From Cephalopachus bancanus (lineage: Eukaryota; Chordata; Mammalia; Primates; Tarsiidae), in assembly GCA_027257055.1 (NCBI GenBank), contig JAPVLO010000381.1, positions 1 through 64,000 of the forward strand: a stretch of 64,000 bases of DNA, written 5' to 3'. The notes beneath the pieces are model-generated. The model saw only the letters and a program-made list of their open reading frames with translations, ran no database searches and was not told the origin of the DNA. Position numbers and translations under genes: made by a program. This document shows, in pieces, positions 10,226-21,892 of this stretch. Position 1 is the stretch's first letter. Every line of letters begins with the position of its first letter.

Positions 10226-10786
10226 CATGAGGGTAAAAATGGGTAAGCCAGAATGTGGCCTTAGCTTCAGCTGATGATGAGGTTCAACCGTCGTCTGGCT
10301 GGTAGTCCAGGAGCGTAAACCATATGACTGAGTTGGGCCCACACTGGAGAAGGGGTTCCAGTCTTTTTACCCAGATGTAAATCTGCCACTTGACCCAAAC
10401 GTTTCCCACAGGGTGGGCGTGCCGTTTCACATGCCCGCCTGCAATGCATCAGGGCCCGATTTCTCCGCATCCTCGACCGGCATTTATTGTTTGATTTGTA
10501 GACTCGTTCTTCACTTTGCCTCACCACACTTCTGCCACATGGGTATTGCAACAAGTCTAAAGCCAAGGTAAACCCAAAACTCCTGTGTTGACACGTATTT
10601 TGTGACGCTCCTACAGACATAAGAGTGGCGCCAAGGTCCCGTTTCTAGTTTTTCCTGGCGGAGAACATTGCGGCTCGAGTCATCGTCGCGCGTTTCTCAC
10701 CAAATCGGGAATGGAAAACCGCCTGGGGGAGCCAGTCCTTGTCTTCGCCAAAGAGCCGCCTTGTGTGGGCCAAAGAGTCGCGTCTG
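10226..10786 (-). other. Unassigned CpG-containing segment, possible decayed zinc-finger-like retrocopy
   Basis: The - strand is open for 117 codons (10267-10620). It contains RALMHCRRACETARPPCGKR followed by LGQVADLHLGKKTGT. The spacing is reminiscent of a degenerate C2H2 finger pair (L..H...C, then CGK..GQ...LHL.K.T), but key His and Cys residues are missing. GC is higher than the flanks at 10640-10700. This is a tentative reading only. Confidence 0.25.
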
Positions 10787-11033
10787 AGCCGGGTGTGGTG
10801 GCTCGTGCACTTTGGGAGGCTGATGTGAGAGGACTGCCTGGGCCGGGGTTCTAGACCAGCCTGGGCAAAATGGCGAGATGTCGTCTCTACAATAAATCAA
10901 AATATTAGCCTGGTGTGGTGGTGTGCACATGTAGCTCTGGTTTCTTAGAAGGCTGATGCAGAAGGATTGCACTCTAGCCCGGGCGACAGAGGGAGACTCC
11001 CACACACAAAAAAATAAATTAATTAAAAAAACA
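10787..11033 (+). repeat. Alu, both arms, internally deleted
   Basis: The head has lost part of the left arm (GCTCGTGCACTTTGGG joins promoter box A to the middle). The tail is ACACACAAAAAAATAAATTA-like. Confidence 0.85.
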
Positions 11034-11205
11034 AGGCCAGGCGCGGTGGCCCAAGCTTGCAATCCAGCACTTTTGGAGGACGAGGTGAGGGCATCGCCTG
11101 AGCCCAGCGGGTCGAGGCTATGGTGGCCATGAGCATGCCATTGCACTCCAGCCTGGGCAACAGAGGGGGTTCCCACTCAAAAAAATTTTTAATTTAATTT
11201 AAAAA
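11034..11205 (+). repeat. Short Alu lacking its centre
   Basis: Left-arm head to GCATCGCCTGAGCCCAGC, then directly right-arm GGTCGAGGCTATGGTGGCC. About 130 bases of the middle are missing, probably by recombination between the similar arm segments. Confidence 0.85.
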
Positions 11206-11207
11206 TA

Positions 11208-11362
11208 AGGCCTGGTGTGGTGGTTCACACCTATCATCCCAGCATTTGGGAGGCCGAGGTGAGGGGGCTGCCTGATCCCCGGGGGTTCGAGATCAGCCCG
11301 GGAAACTTGGAGAGACCTTGTTTCTACAATAAATAAAAATGCTAGCTTGGTGTGGTGGGTAA
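11208..11362 (+). repeat. Alu left arm, truncated
   Basis: Left arm and linker, ending at GCTAGCTTGGTGTGGTGGGT. The right arm is absent. Confidence 0.85.
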
Positions 11363-11405
11363 ATAGAATACAAGTGCCATGAAAAAGGAGATCACATATT
11401 CTTCT

Positions 11406-11682
11406 TTTTTTTTTTTTGAGTTGGAGTCTCACTGTCACCCAGACTGGAGTGCAGTGGTCGATCCTGGCCACCGCAGCCTGGACCTGCTGGGCTGTACCTC
11501 AGCCTTCTGAGTAGCTGGAACTACAGGCGCGCGCTACCACGCCTGGCTAATTTTTGATTTATTGTAGAGATGAGGTCTTGCCCCAACTTGCCCAGGCGGG
11601 TCTTGAACCCTCGAGCTCAGGCAATCCACTCACCTCGGCCTCCCCAGGCACGGGATTACAGGCTGAGCCATCGAGCCCGGCT
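11406..11682 (-). repeat. Alu
   Basis: Perfect duplication CACATATTCTTCT at 11393-11405 and 11683-11695. Confidence 0.95.
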
Positions 11683-11695
11683 CACATATTCTTCT

Positions 11696-12511
11696 ATATA
11701 CTCTAAGCACCTGGCACAACTCTGGACATTTATTAATTGCTCGTTAGATGAACTGCATTGCTTGGCAAAAGCTCAACAGAATCTTTGTTTTACCAGTTAC
11801 TACTTTGTCAAATGAATGCTTTTATTTACAAAAAAAGAAAATCCACGGTATAGGAAAGGTGTTTTTGGATTGCAATAAGTAAAATGAAAATTGTGAATAT
11901 TTTGCTATTATTCCAGTAGAGTTTGTTATGTCTTCTTGGCATCTTTTACTTGAATTCTGTTATTGAACCACTACAACACTAAAATATTGCATATTTTTAA
12001 GTAAAACTGAATATACTTTACATTTTAGCAAGAAATGATACATTTTAAACATCTTTTGGAAACATTTTAGTTGAGGATTTTTACTTTTCTGGTGTAGAAT
12101 TAATAAGACACTAGTCCTTAAAGAAAATATTCATTTTATTTTATTTGATCATTATAGCAGTCTCATTTAGCAGGGAGTCTCTGCTAAGCAGCTTAAGTAA
12201 ATTAATCATATAATCTTCGAACTATCTTCAAATAATAGCTACATTATTTAATGCATGCTGGATTTTTGTTCATTTTAATGTTTTGCCTTTTATTTTACGA
12301 ATGTAAAGTAAAATTTAAGAAAAATATATGCTACATTTATTTTGTTAGGTCCAACTTCACTCCTTTGTATGTGGCTATACACTATTCTTTCCCTTTATGG
12401 AACTGTCTTGGCCTTTATCACATGCTTTTCAATAAATCCTGACACTTTTTATACCTTCATATCCAGCATGGGACGATTACATAGCAAACTCTCAACAAAC
12501 ATAAATGAAAG
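11696..12511. other. AT-rich intergenic sequence
   Basis: No gene or clear repeat. Only short T-rich open frames. Confidence 0.4.
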
Positions 12512-12640
12512 AACATTAGCCAGGCCTTCTGGCGTACCTGTGGGCCCAGATACTTGGAAGACTAAGAGGGAAGGATTGCCACTGCACTCCAGCCTGGACA
12601 ACAGAGTAAGACTCTGACCAACTCCTCCACCAAAAAAAGT
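12512..12640 (+). repeat. Alu right-arm fragment
   Basis: AGCCAGGCCTTCTGGCGTAC to the A-rich tail. Left arm missing and the centre shortened. Confidence 0.75.
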
Positions 12641-12874
12641 GAAAAAAAGCTGATTGGAGATTCCTAATATCAACAAATAAATACCAAATGTCACAGACTC
12701 TGCTAGGTGCTGAGGAAACTTTATACCTGAAGCAGACAATCTAGAAAATTTTTCAAACCAAAAGTATTCAAGGAATCCCCTGATTTGACATTCTCAGACT
12801 AGAATGGGTCTTAGAGATCATCAATCCTCTCATTTTCCAGTGAGAAAAAGCAGACCTTGAAAAGCTAAACAGCA

Positions 12875-13154
12875 TGGCTCAGCCTATAATCCCAGCATTT
12901 TGGGAGGCCGAGGTGAGTGGATTGCCTGAGCCTGCAGGTTCGAGACCAGGCTGGGCAACTTGGCAAGACCTCGTCTCTACAATAAATCAACAATTAGCTG
13001 GGTGTGATAGTGCATGCCTGTAATTCCAGCTCCCTTGAAGGCTGAGGCAGAAGGATCACTGGAGCCCAGCAGGTCGATGCTGGGTGGCCACGAGTGTGCC
13101 ACTGCACTCCAGCCTGGGTGACAGAGTGAGACACCAACTCAAAAAAAGAAAAAA
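12875..13154 (+). repeat. Alu, slightly 5'-truncated
   Basis: Lacks the first ten or so bases. Duplication AAAAGCTAAACAGCA (12860-12874) and AAAAGCTAAATAGCA (from about 13156). Confidence 0.92.
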
Positions 13155-13170
13155 GAAAAGCTAAATAGCA

Positions 13171-13600
13171 GTCTGTGACCTGTCTCATGTAAAATTGCCA
13201 CAGGATCTTAGCTCACTTTAAAATTACATTCTGACTATTATTATAAGTTAACAAAGGATTTTCTCGGTTAGTCCTGATAAAACTCCTTTCCAGTTAAAAG
13301 AAACTGCTTTTACTTCACACCACACTTATCTTCTAGGATAATAACTATCAGAAAATTTTCTAAATACTCCACCCTAGCTGTAATATTTACTCCTCTCTCT
13401 GAATTTCTTTCTTTCTTTTTTAGTTGAATCAACCTCCTGTCTTAGCTTCCCGAGTACACTGCAAACATTTTCTCTCATTCTTAGGATGACTTTTCACCTT
13501 CAGGATGGTGTTCTTTGAAGGACCAGCATTTTACATTTTGATGAAATCTGATTTACCTATTTTTTTTACTTTGTAGTTTGTGCAGCTGGTGTTATATCTT
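13171..13600. other. Unique intergenic sequence
   Basis: No gene, RNA or repeat recognised. Confidence 0.4.
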
Positions 13601-13615
13601 AGAAATATTTTAGCA

Positions 13616-13934
13616 AGCCAGGCTTGGTGGCTCAGCCTGTAATCTCGCGCCTTTGGGAGGCTGAGGTGAGTGGATTGCCTGAGCCTGCGGGTTCAAGACC
13701 CACCTGGGCAACTTGGCAAGAACTCATAAATCAAAATGAGCCGGGCGTGGTAGCGCGCGCCTGTAGTTCCAGCTACTTGGAAGGCTGAGGCGGAAAGATC
13801 ACTGGAACCCAGCAGGCCGAGGCTGCGGAGGACGGGATCACTGGAACCCAGCAGGCCGAGGCTGCGGAGGACGGGAGCAGCCACTGCACTCCAGTCTGGG
13901 CGACGGAGTGAGACTCCAACTCAAAAAAAAAAAA
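13616..13934 (+). repeat. Alu with internal 39-base tandem duplication
   Basis: Duplication AGAAATATTTTAGCA (13601-13615) and AGAAATATCTTAGCA (13935-13949). In the right arm, 13797-13835 is repeated exactly at 13836-13874. Confidence 0.95.
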
Positions 13935-14014
13935 AGAAATATCTTAGCAATCTTAGATTGCTCAGGATAAGAGGCTCTAGGGGAGAAGCACCTCCTTTCA
14001 TTTGGAAATTTTCT

Positions 14015-14309
14015 TTTTTTTTTTGAGTTGTAGTCTCACTCTGTCACCCAGGCTGGAGGGCAGTGGCATGCTACTGCCTACCACAGGCTTGATCTGCTGG
14101 CTCAGCCGATCCTTCCACCTCAGCCTTCCAAGTAGCTGGGACTATAGGCATGTACCACCACACCTGGCTAATATATATTTTTTTTAACTGTAGAGATGCG
14201 GTCTTGCCAAGTTGCCCAGGTTGGTCTTGAAAGCGAGGGCTCAGGTAATCCTCTCACCTCGGCCTCCCAAAGTGCTGGGATTATAGGTGTGAGCCACCAT
14301 GCCTGGCCT
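14015..14309 (-). repeat. Alu
   Basis: Perfect duplication ATTTGGAAATTTTCT at 14000-14014 and 14310-14324. It lies close to and opposite the preceding Alu. Confidence 0.95.
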
Positions 14310-14450
14310 ATTTGGAAATTTTCTAGTGACTCACTACTTGCTTTCTTAGAGCAATAGAGAGACCAGAGGCCCAATAATTAATTCATATATTTTTAAATAT
14401 TTCCTATTGCTTTAAAAGTTTAAAAATTCTACTAAAAGGACAAAAAAGAA

Positions 14451-14740
14451 GTCGGGCACGGTGGCTCATGCCTGTAATCCCAGCACTTTGGGAGGTGGTG
14501 AGAGGATTGCCTGAGCCCACGGGTTTGAGACCAGCCTGGGCAACATGGCAAGACTTTGTCTTTACAATAAATAAAAAAAATTAGCTGAGTGCGGTGATGC
14601 GTGCCTGTGGTTCCAGCTACTTGGAAGGCTGAGGCAGAAGGATCACCTGAGCCCAGCAGGTTGAGGCTGTGTTGGCTGTGAGCGTGCCACTGCATTCTAG
14701 CCTGGGTGACAGAGTGAGACTCTGACTAAAAAAAAAAAAA
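14451..14740 (+). repeat. Alu, intermediate-age type
   Basis: Head GTCGGGCACGGTGGCTCATG, right arm with GTGAGCGTGCCACTGC, 13-base A tail. Confidence 0.93.
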
Positions 14741-15199
14741 ATTTACTGAGTAGGAAAGTAGATAAAGACATTCCATGTCTATCTTCTTATCGCAAGCTTG
14801 CCTCCCAATTATAAGAAGGAGAAAGGAGCTGGAATAATCTACCCTGATACTGAATAGTACCTTGCTGAACATAACTAGAACCTTTGGAACTGTTTGAGTT
14901 AAAACACAAAATTAAATTAAAGGTTACAGAATGAGAAGGAATGAGTATATTATGACATGATCTCAGTACACTGTCATGCATCTGTGGAATACAGTGAGGC
15001 TGTTAACTGATTGGGATAAGAACAAATTCTTGTGGGTTAAAGCGATCTAATAACAATAAATCTAGCATACTCTGTTAGTGTGCGATTAGATTATGGAAAA
15101 AAAACCTAAACAAAACATTTTGTTAAGTTACTGTTTTTTCATCCACCGGAAATCAGTCCCTCTTTCAAATTCATGCTATTTAAAACTTAGACTAACTTG
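14741..15199. other. Unique intergenic sequence
   Basis: No supported feature. Confidence 0.4.
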
Positions 15200-15520
<321 letters not shown>

Positions 15521-15594
15521 TCATAACAACTATGAAATCACTAAGTTGTTTCACTTCTCTGAACTTCATTTGTAAAATGCAGCAGATAGCCTAG

Positions 15595-15903
15595 TTTTTT
15601 TTTTTGTTTATTTGTTTTTGTTTTTGAGGTGGAGTCTCACTCTCTCAGCCAGACTGGAGTGCAGTGGCCACTCCCGGCCACCGCAGCCTCAAAACCTGCT
15701 GGGCTCTGGCAATCCTTCCGCCTCAGCCTTCCAGTAGCTGGAACTACAGGCGCGGGCTACCACACCTGGCTAATTTTTTTATTTATTGTAGAGATGAGGT
15801 CTCACCAAGTTGCCCAGGCGGGTCTCGAACCCGTGGGCTCAGGCAATCCACTCACCTCAGCCTCCCAAGATACGGGATTACAGGCTGAGCCACTGAGCCC
15901 GGC
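15595..15903 (-). repeat. Alu
   Basis: Duplication TAGCCTAG at 15587-15594 and 15904-15911. CpG-rich young type with a T/G-rich tail. Confidence 0.93.
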
Positions 15904-16015
15904 TAGCCTAGATCTTTTCTCTCTCAATCTGTAACTGATAAATCTGTAACATCAGCACCTAAACATTGGTTTGAAATGCAGAATCTGGGTCCCAATCTTA
16001 GATCTTCTAAGTCAG

Positions 16016-17392
16016 TGTCGGGGACCAGCCCTGACGGAGGGAAGGGTTAGGACCGCAACGGAGAATCCAGATGGCGCTAGAAGAGACCACTCAGAGGCAG
16101 TTTCTTCTGGGAACAGTCTGATCAGGACTGAAGCCAAATTTTATTTTGACTCCTTCCAACTTATATACCTTTTTCCATACCCTCCATCAGTGTGTCAATC
16201 ACTTTGGGAGCGTACAAACTTTATGCAAATTACGTATCACGAGACTTGCAAGTTTCCAGCAAACAATTACAATTCCATGATACATGACGTGTTTCACAAA
16301 ACTTACATTAAATTCACAGGTATACAATTTTTATACAGATTGTTCAAAGTGTTCTCCACAATGTTCAATAAATCATTCACATTATACTCTTTGTTCCAGA
16401 CCCTGATTAATACAAAAACTTTTCTAAGTTAAATCCAAGTTTACTGACTCCTAATGTTTTCAATGATTAATAGTATCAATTTAACACTATACTATAATCT
16501 ATAAGTTTACTTAAATGACTCAGTTATTCTATTAATCTATTATGGAATGTAGTGTCCTGTAATTCTATAACAATTAAAACTTATTCTTAAATTATAAAAC
16601 CTTACCATGACTTAAATGAATTTCCTATGTCTAAACTTTAGTTTTTGTAATGATTGACCTTTAATACTATGCTTTATCCTATAAGCCAATACCTTATCAT
16701 TAATTCTTTTATAAATCGTATAGTAACTATTATATTTGAATAATGTAGCCAAAAGAAACAAAACAGCAAGCATAAATTTGCTCAAATATACTCTAAAACG
16801 TAACTATAAGTGTATAAATTATATTTTATCCTAACAAGTCTACTCTAGAAATCATATAGTAGCTTTCACAGCTCTGAGTAAGGAAATGGATGGCCACATG
16901 GCCTCAGGCTGAGGTAAACAGAGGCAGACAGAGTTTCGGCACGAAACAAAGGCATAGTCGCCAAGTTAATGGCTTTGGGGTGTAGACAGTTTTCGGTATT
17001 TAATAAAACAAAGACAAGGAAATGCATAGCCTATAATGGGACAATAGCAATAGTTTCTGCCTGGCCCGAAACAGGCAATAATACTATGATGGTAATTTAG
17101 TCGCTAATCTTAGCTCTAGGGGAAACTGCTTAAGAATTGACTCACCAGAGAATAGAAGTTTGAAAAATATCTAGAAAGAAGTAAGATTTAGAAAGGACAA
17201 GGTCATTCTGCTGTATAACCTTTCATCAGACGTATAGAGATTTTTCTTATAAGTTTTACTGCCATGTATGCACACTGGTCATCAATCACACGCCAATATT
17301 ATAGGTATAACTGACATCCTATGTCAGAGGCAATCTTCCAGATGGGCCTTTACAGGCCTCAGCCATGTAGCTATAGATGTTGGCTCCCAACA
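16016..17392 (-). repeat. Solo LTR of a betaretrovirus-like ERV, 1377 bases
   Basis: Bounded by perfect 6-base duplications AGTCAG (16010-16015 and 17393-17398) and TG...CA ends (TGTCGGGGACCAG ... GGCTCCCAACA). On the - strand it has a TATA box (GGTATATAAG, near 16161-16170) and an AATAAA signal (16140-16145), about 125 bases before its 3' end. U3 is therefore about 1.2 kb. The duplication length and long U3 resemble MMTV-like class II LTRs. No open frame of note was seen in the sense direction, and there is no internal region, so it arose by LTR-LTR recombination. Confidence 0.9.
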
Positions 17393-17501
17393 AGTCAGAA
17401 TCTGCATTTTAATAAAATCCCCACCTAATTTGTTTGCACGCTGAAGTTTGAAAAGACTGACATAAATGATACAGAGAAACTTCCATTAATAAATTCTACC
17501 A

Positions 17502-17797
17502 GCCGGGCTCGGTGGCTCAGCCTGTAATCCCAGCACTTTGTGAGGCCGAGGTGAGTGGACTGCCTGAGCCCGCGGTTTCGAGACCCGCCTGGGCAACTTG
17601 GGGAGACCTCATCTCTACAATAAATCAAAAATTAGCCGGGCGTGGTAGCGCGCGCCTGTAGTTCCAGCTACTCGGAAGGCTGAGGCAGAAGGATCGCCGG
17701 AGCCCAGCAGGTCGAGGCCGCGGTGGCCGGGAGCGGCCACTGAACTCCAGTCTGGGCGACAGAGTGAGACTCCGACTCAAAAAAAACAAAAACAAAC
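17502..17797 (+). repeat. Alu, near-consensus young copy
   Basis: Retains most CpGs (GCCGCGGTGGCCGGGAGCGG). Perfect duplication AAATTCTACCA at 17491-17501 and 17798-17808. A good reference copy for this lineage's youngest Alu type. Confidence 0.96.
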
Positions 17798-17979
17798 AAA
17801 TTCTACCATTGGCCATTGCCTTCCCAGACGCGTGGCCGTGCGCTCTTAGAGCCAGGTTTCCTGGCTTTGGTCCCCTTTGCTACCCTGGGAGGTGATTCTC
17901 CTCTTTCTCTCTCTCTCTACTTTACTTTTTGAACAAACTGTATTTTCTAATCGAAAAAATAAAAGAAAAAAAAAAACAA

Positions 17980-18115
17980 GGCCGGGCACGGTGGCTTAAG
18001 CCTGTCATCCCAGCACTTTGGAAGGCCGAGGTGAGTGGATTGCTTGAGCCCACAGGTTCGAGCCCAGCCTGGGCAACTTGGAGAGAACTCATCTCTAAAA
18101 ATAAAAATAAAAAAA
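17980..18115 (+). repeat. Alu left monomer
   Basis: Head GGCCGGGCACGGTGGCTTAA through GAGAGAACTCATCTCTAAAA then an A-rich tail. No right arm. Confidence 0.85.
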
Positions 18116-19009
18116 TTCTACCATCCCGCGAGCCTGGTTGAAAGATTTCATGGTGGGTAAAATGAGAGCCACTCACCCAAGAGCGTGTTTGACTCGAGCA
18201 GATGGACTGCTCATCCAGCTGCACTGACTTTTCAGGTCAGTTCTCAGCTGACAAGGGAAACAGAAAATAAAGGCCTGCTTGCTTCTTAGGGTGTGCGGGG
18301 TTTCCTCCTATGGAACTAAGATTAACTTTAGTATCTAGCGGTACATAAGCCATGGGCTAGTTTAACATTTGCTAGACACGTACCCATTTTCTAAGCACCA
18401 GAAAGCACTTACAAAGTAAGACTCTTGAGGCACTGAGTGAAGATGGTAGCCTTGTTTTGAAAAGCTCAGTGACTGGAAGCTAGGGAGGATTTAATTATAG
18501 GCTGCTTCCTAATTTGTTATTATTTCAGAAGAGGAAGCCACACCACACCGCCTCCAGTCAAGTGCCTTGTGTTTAAGTCACAGAGTTAGAAGCACAGCGT
18601 GCAGGTGAAGTCACAGGCAGCGCTGTCTCTGGCGGCTGTTCCCCTTGACATTGTGCCTGGATCAGGCAGCCAGAAATCACTGCAGACCTGAGCTCCACTT
18701 CTCCCCCTGACTTCTCTGCGGACCAGAATAGGATACGATCTGGTTTAGCTCAAGTTCAGTGGAAATGCAATATGAAAAGACGTGAGTCCACTAGGAAAGA
18801 CACAGGGTGGAGACAAGGAGCTAGCCTTCCCTGGGGCAGGAAGAGTCAGCAACTTTGTGGGTGAGGGGTTCACTCGGAGGAGGCCGTGGGGAGAGCTGGA
18901 CTGCTGAAGGAGACCGGTGCGGAGGTGGAACAAGAGCTGCAGCAGGGAGCCTTGGTTCGAAGAAGTTCACGTTTCCAACTGGATACACCATCCTCAAGAA
19001 CATCTTTGA
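18116..19009. other. Unique intergenic sequence, moderately GC-rich at the right
   Basis: No Alu landmarks. 18540-18980 is not a repeat I know, so it is a candidate for non-coding conserved DNA. Its short open frames show no domain. Confidence 0.35.
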
Positions 19010-19300
19010 GCCGGCGCGGGGCTCCCAGCAGTTTGGGAGGCAGAGGCGAGAGGGTTGTCTGAGCCCGCGGGTATAAGACCAGCCTGGGCAACATGGCAAG
19101 ACCTCGTCTCTACAATAAAAAAAATTAGCTGGGCATGGGGTGCACACCTGTAGCTCCAGTTACTTGGAAGGCTGAAGCGGAAGGATCGCTGGAGCCCAGG
19201 AGGTCGAGGCTGTGGTGGCCGGTAGCTTGCCACTGCACTCCAGCGTGGGCGACAGAGGGAGACTCGACTCAAAAAATAAAATAAAATAAAAATAAAAAAA
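19010..19300 (+). repeat. Alu with altered head
   Basis: The head GAGCCGGCGCGGGGCTCCCAG lacks the usual CTCACGCCTGTAAT segment. The rest is complete, with an AAAATAAAAT-type tail. Confidence 0.9.
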
Positions 19301-19649
19301 GAACACTTTTGCCTTTTCAAATGGGAGGGTAGCTCACATTTTATGGTTGATGGTTGTTAGCGACAGTGTACTTGGCGCACACTCTTTCAACACATTTTAT
19401 TAGTCAACTTTGTGCCTTTTAATGTAGCCAGACACAAGTGAGTTCTTCTGGTTCTCAAAGAGGAGGTAGTACTCACATGCTATTACAATTATTCTTTATA
19501 ATTTACTGATGCACAGTGGGCATGACCTTACATCTTTCCTTAGTGTGTGTTCTGACATTATCACAGCACATCACATCTGGATTGTAACTTTCCTGAAAGA
19601 AAGGAGAGTGCATAATCACTGGCACCAATTAACTGTAAGAGTTCATTAT
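19301..19649. other. Unique intergenic sequence
   Basis: No supported feature. Confidence 0.4.
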
Positions 19650-19872
19650 CTCCGTGGGCGCAGTGGCTCATGCCTGTAATTCCAGCACTTTGGGCAGTGG
19701 AGAAGAAAGGATTGCCTCAGTCCAGGGGCTCAAGACCAGCCTGAGCAACATGGTGAGACCTTGTCTCTACAATCGTCCCCGGGCGATCCTTCCAAGTAGC
19801 TAGAACTATGGGCACGCACCACCACACCCAGCTAATTTTGTGATTTTTTTTTTTTTAATTTTTATTTACTTA
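19650..19872 (+). repeat. Alu left arm joined to an inverted Alu fragment
   Basis: 19650-19771 is a + strand left arm ending CTCTACAAT. 19772-19848 is the reverse of a right-arm 5' segment (CGGGCGATCCTTCCAAGTAG ... CACCCAGCTAATTTTG). A rearrangement product. Confidence 0.75.
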
Positions 19873-20158
19873 TTTTTTTGAGTTGGAGTCTCACTCTGTC
19901 ACCCAGACTGGAGTGCATTGGCCACTCCCGGCCACCGCAGCCTCGACCCGCTGGGCTCCGGCGATCCTTCCGCCTCAGCCTTCCGAGTAGCCAGAATTAC
20001 AGGCATGCGCTACCACGCCCGGCTGATTTTTGGGTTGGTTGTAGAGATGAGGTCCCTTCAAGTTGCCAAGGCTGGTCTCGAACCCCTGGGCTCAGGCAAT
20101 CCTCTTGCCCCGGCCTCCTAAAGTGCTGGGATGACAAGCTTGAGCCACTGCACCTGCC
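19873..20158 (-). repeat. Alu
   Basis: GAGTTGGAGTCTCACTCTGT to CACTGCACCTGCCC. Directly after the rearranged fragment. Confidence 0.93.
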
Positions 20159-20182
20159 CTTGTTTCACTTTAAAAAAAAAAA

Positions 20183-20197
20183 AAATATATATATATA
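20183..20197. repeat. (AT)n microsatellite
   Basis: Short AT dinucleotide run after an A-rich stretch. Confidence 0.8.
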
Positions 20198-20319
20198 TTA
20201 ACATTGTGCTACTTTACATTTTAAGAATTAAATAATTAATCCCACCATAGGAAATCCTTATCGAGTATTTTTATTACCCTAGCCTTACAGATAAGGACAA
20301 TGAAACAACGTGGCATTGT

Positions 20320-20640
20320 TCAGTGTCAACAGATATTATCAAACACCTACTAGGTGCCAGGTACAGGGGACACAAAGACAAACAAATCACAGTTCCGCCC
20401 TACAAACGTGCAGACAAGAAAACCAAGTACCCTGATACTATGCAGTATGTGCTGTAACCAGAATACGCAAGTGTAGAGCAGGACGGAGGAGAGAGAGAGC
20501 AGAGAGAACAGGCACCTCACAGCCTGGGTACAGAGGTGAGTTTGCAAATAGTTCCTAGAGAAGCAGAGTGCAAGTCGGCTGGGTTGCTGGGGACTGGCCC
20601 AGGAAGGGCATTTCAGAATAACCAGAGGATATTATGCATG
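20320..20640 (-). repeat. L2 LINE 3'-end fragment
   Basis: ACACCTACTAGGTGCCAGGT and later GGCCCAGGAAGGGCATTTCA are typical of the reverse complement of the L2 3' region. An ancient mammalian repeat. Confidence 0.65.
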
Positions 20641-20849
20641 TACGGCAGGGATACCTGTCTTGCATCACTAAATGAGCTTCCCTTTTTGTGCTTATTGGGA
20701 AACACATGACATTAAGTTTTATATTATTTTAAAATCAAAGTAAAGCAATTATATTCAAAGACAGAATAGATTAAAGCTCAAACTGCTATATGTCATTATC
20801 TGTAGTGTGGGAGTGAGACCGGGGAACTATAATGTAAAAAAAGTGTATT

Positions 20850-21130
20850 TGGCCGGACACGGCGGCTCACACCTATAATCCCCGCACTTTGGGAGGCCAA
20901 GGTGAGAGAATTGCAGAGTTCTAGATCAACCTGAACAACTTGGTGAGACCTCATCTCTACAATAAATTGTTTAAAAAAATTAGTTGGGCGCATTGGTACA
21001 CTCCTGTAGTCCCAGCTACTTGGAAGGCTGAGGTGGAAGGATTACCTGAGTCCAGCAGGTGGCCATGGGTATGCCACTGCACTCCAGCCTGGGTGACAGA
21101 GTGAGACTCCTGCTCAAAAAAAAAAAAAAG
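20850..21130 (+). repeat. Alu
   Basis: GGCCGGACACGGCGGCTCAC head. The left arm is shortened after GAGAGAATTGC; a 15-base A tail. Confidence 0.92.
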
Positions 21131-21596
21131 TCTATGAGACAGGAGTGAAGAAAGTACCCAGAGATGACTTGGAGATAAAGTTCACAATGTCAGTGGAGTG
21201 GTGACAGGCGTAGGGGAGAAAAAATGAACAGAGCCTCAGAGAAATGTGGGACAACCCTATGTGCACCAACTTGTACATAAAGGGAATACCAGAAGGGTGG
21301 AAGAGAGAAATGAACAGAATAAATATCTGAAGAAATAACTGAAAACCTCCCAAATTTGATGAAAATGTTTAAAGTCAACAAACATCAAAAAAACTCGGCA
21401 AACTCTAAGTAGGATAACGCAAAGAGTTACATACCTAAACACATGAGCAAAATGCTGGTAAACAAAGACAGAATTGAAATCACCTAGAGAAAAAGGACTC
21501 ATACACGAGGGAACCTCAATAAGATTACTATCTAACTTCTCATCAGAAACATTGGAGGCCAAAAAGCAGTAATCTGACATATTCAAAGTGCTGAAA

Positions 21597-21892
21597 TGAG
21601 ACTGGGTGAGGTGGTTTATGCCTATAATCTTGGCACTTTGGAAGGTGGAGGCAGGATTGTTTGATCCCAGGAATTCTAGACCAGCTGGGCAACGTAGTGA
21701 GATCTTTTGTCCCTACAAAAATAAAAAATTAGCCAGGCATGGCGGCATGTACCTGTAGTTCTAGGTACACAGGAGACTGAGGCAGAAGATCACTTGAATC
21801 CAGGAGTTTGAGGTTGCAGTGAGCTGTGATCATGTTACTGCACTCCAGTCTGGGCGACAGAGTAAGAGCTCAACTCAAAAAAAAAAAAAGGA
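21597..21892 (+). repeat. Old AluJ-like element in L1
   Basis: The right arm has TTGAGGTTGCAGTGAGCTGT, an AluJ-like trait. The flanking CAAAGTGCTGAAA (21584-21596 and 21911-21923) repeats on both sides, so the duplication is long and includes A-rich tail sequence. Confidence 0.88.

Noticed and set aside
15971..16432. 153-codon + strand open frame over the solo LTR
   Set aside because: It is antisense to the LTR and crosses its boundary at 16016, so it cannot be an LTR-encoded gene.
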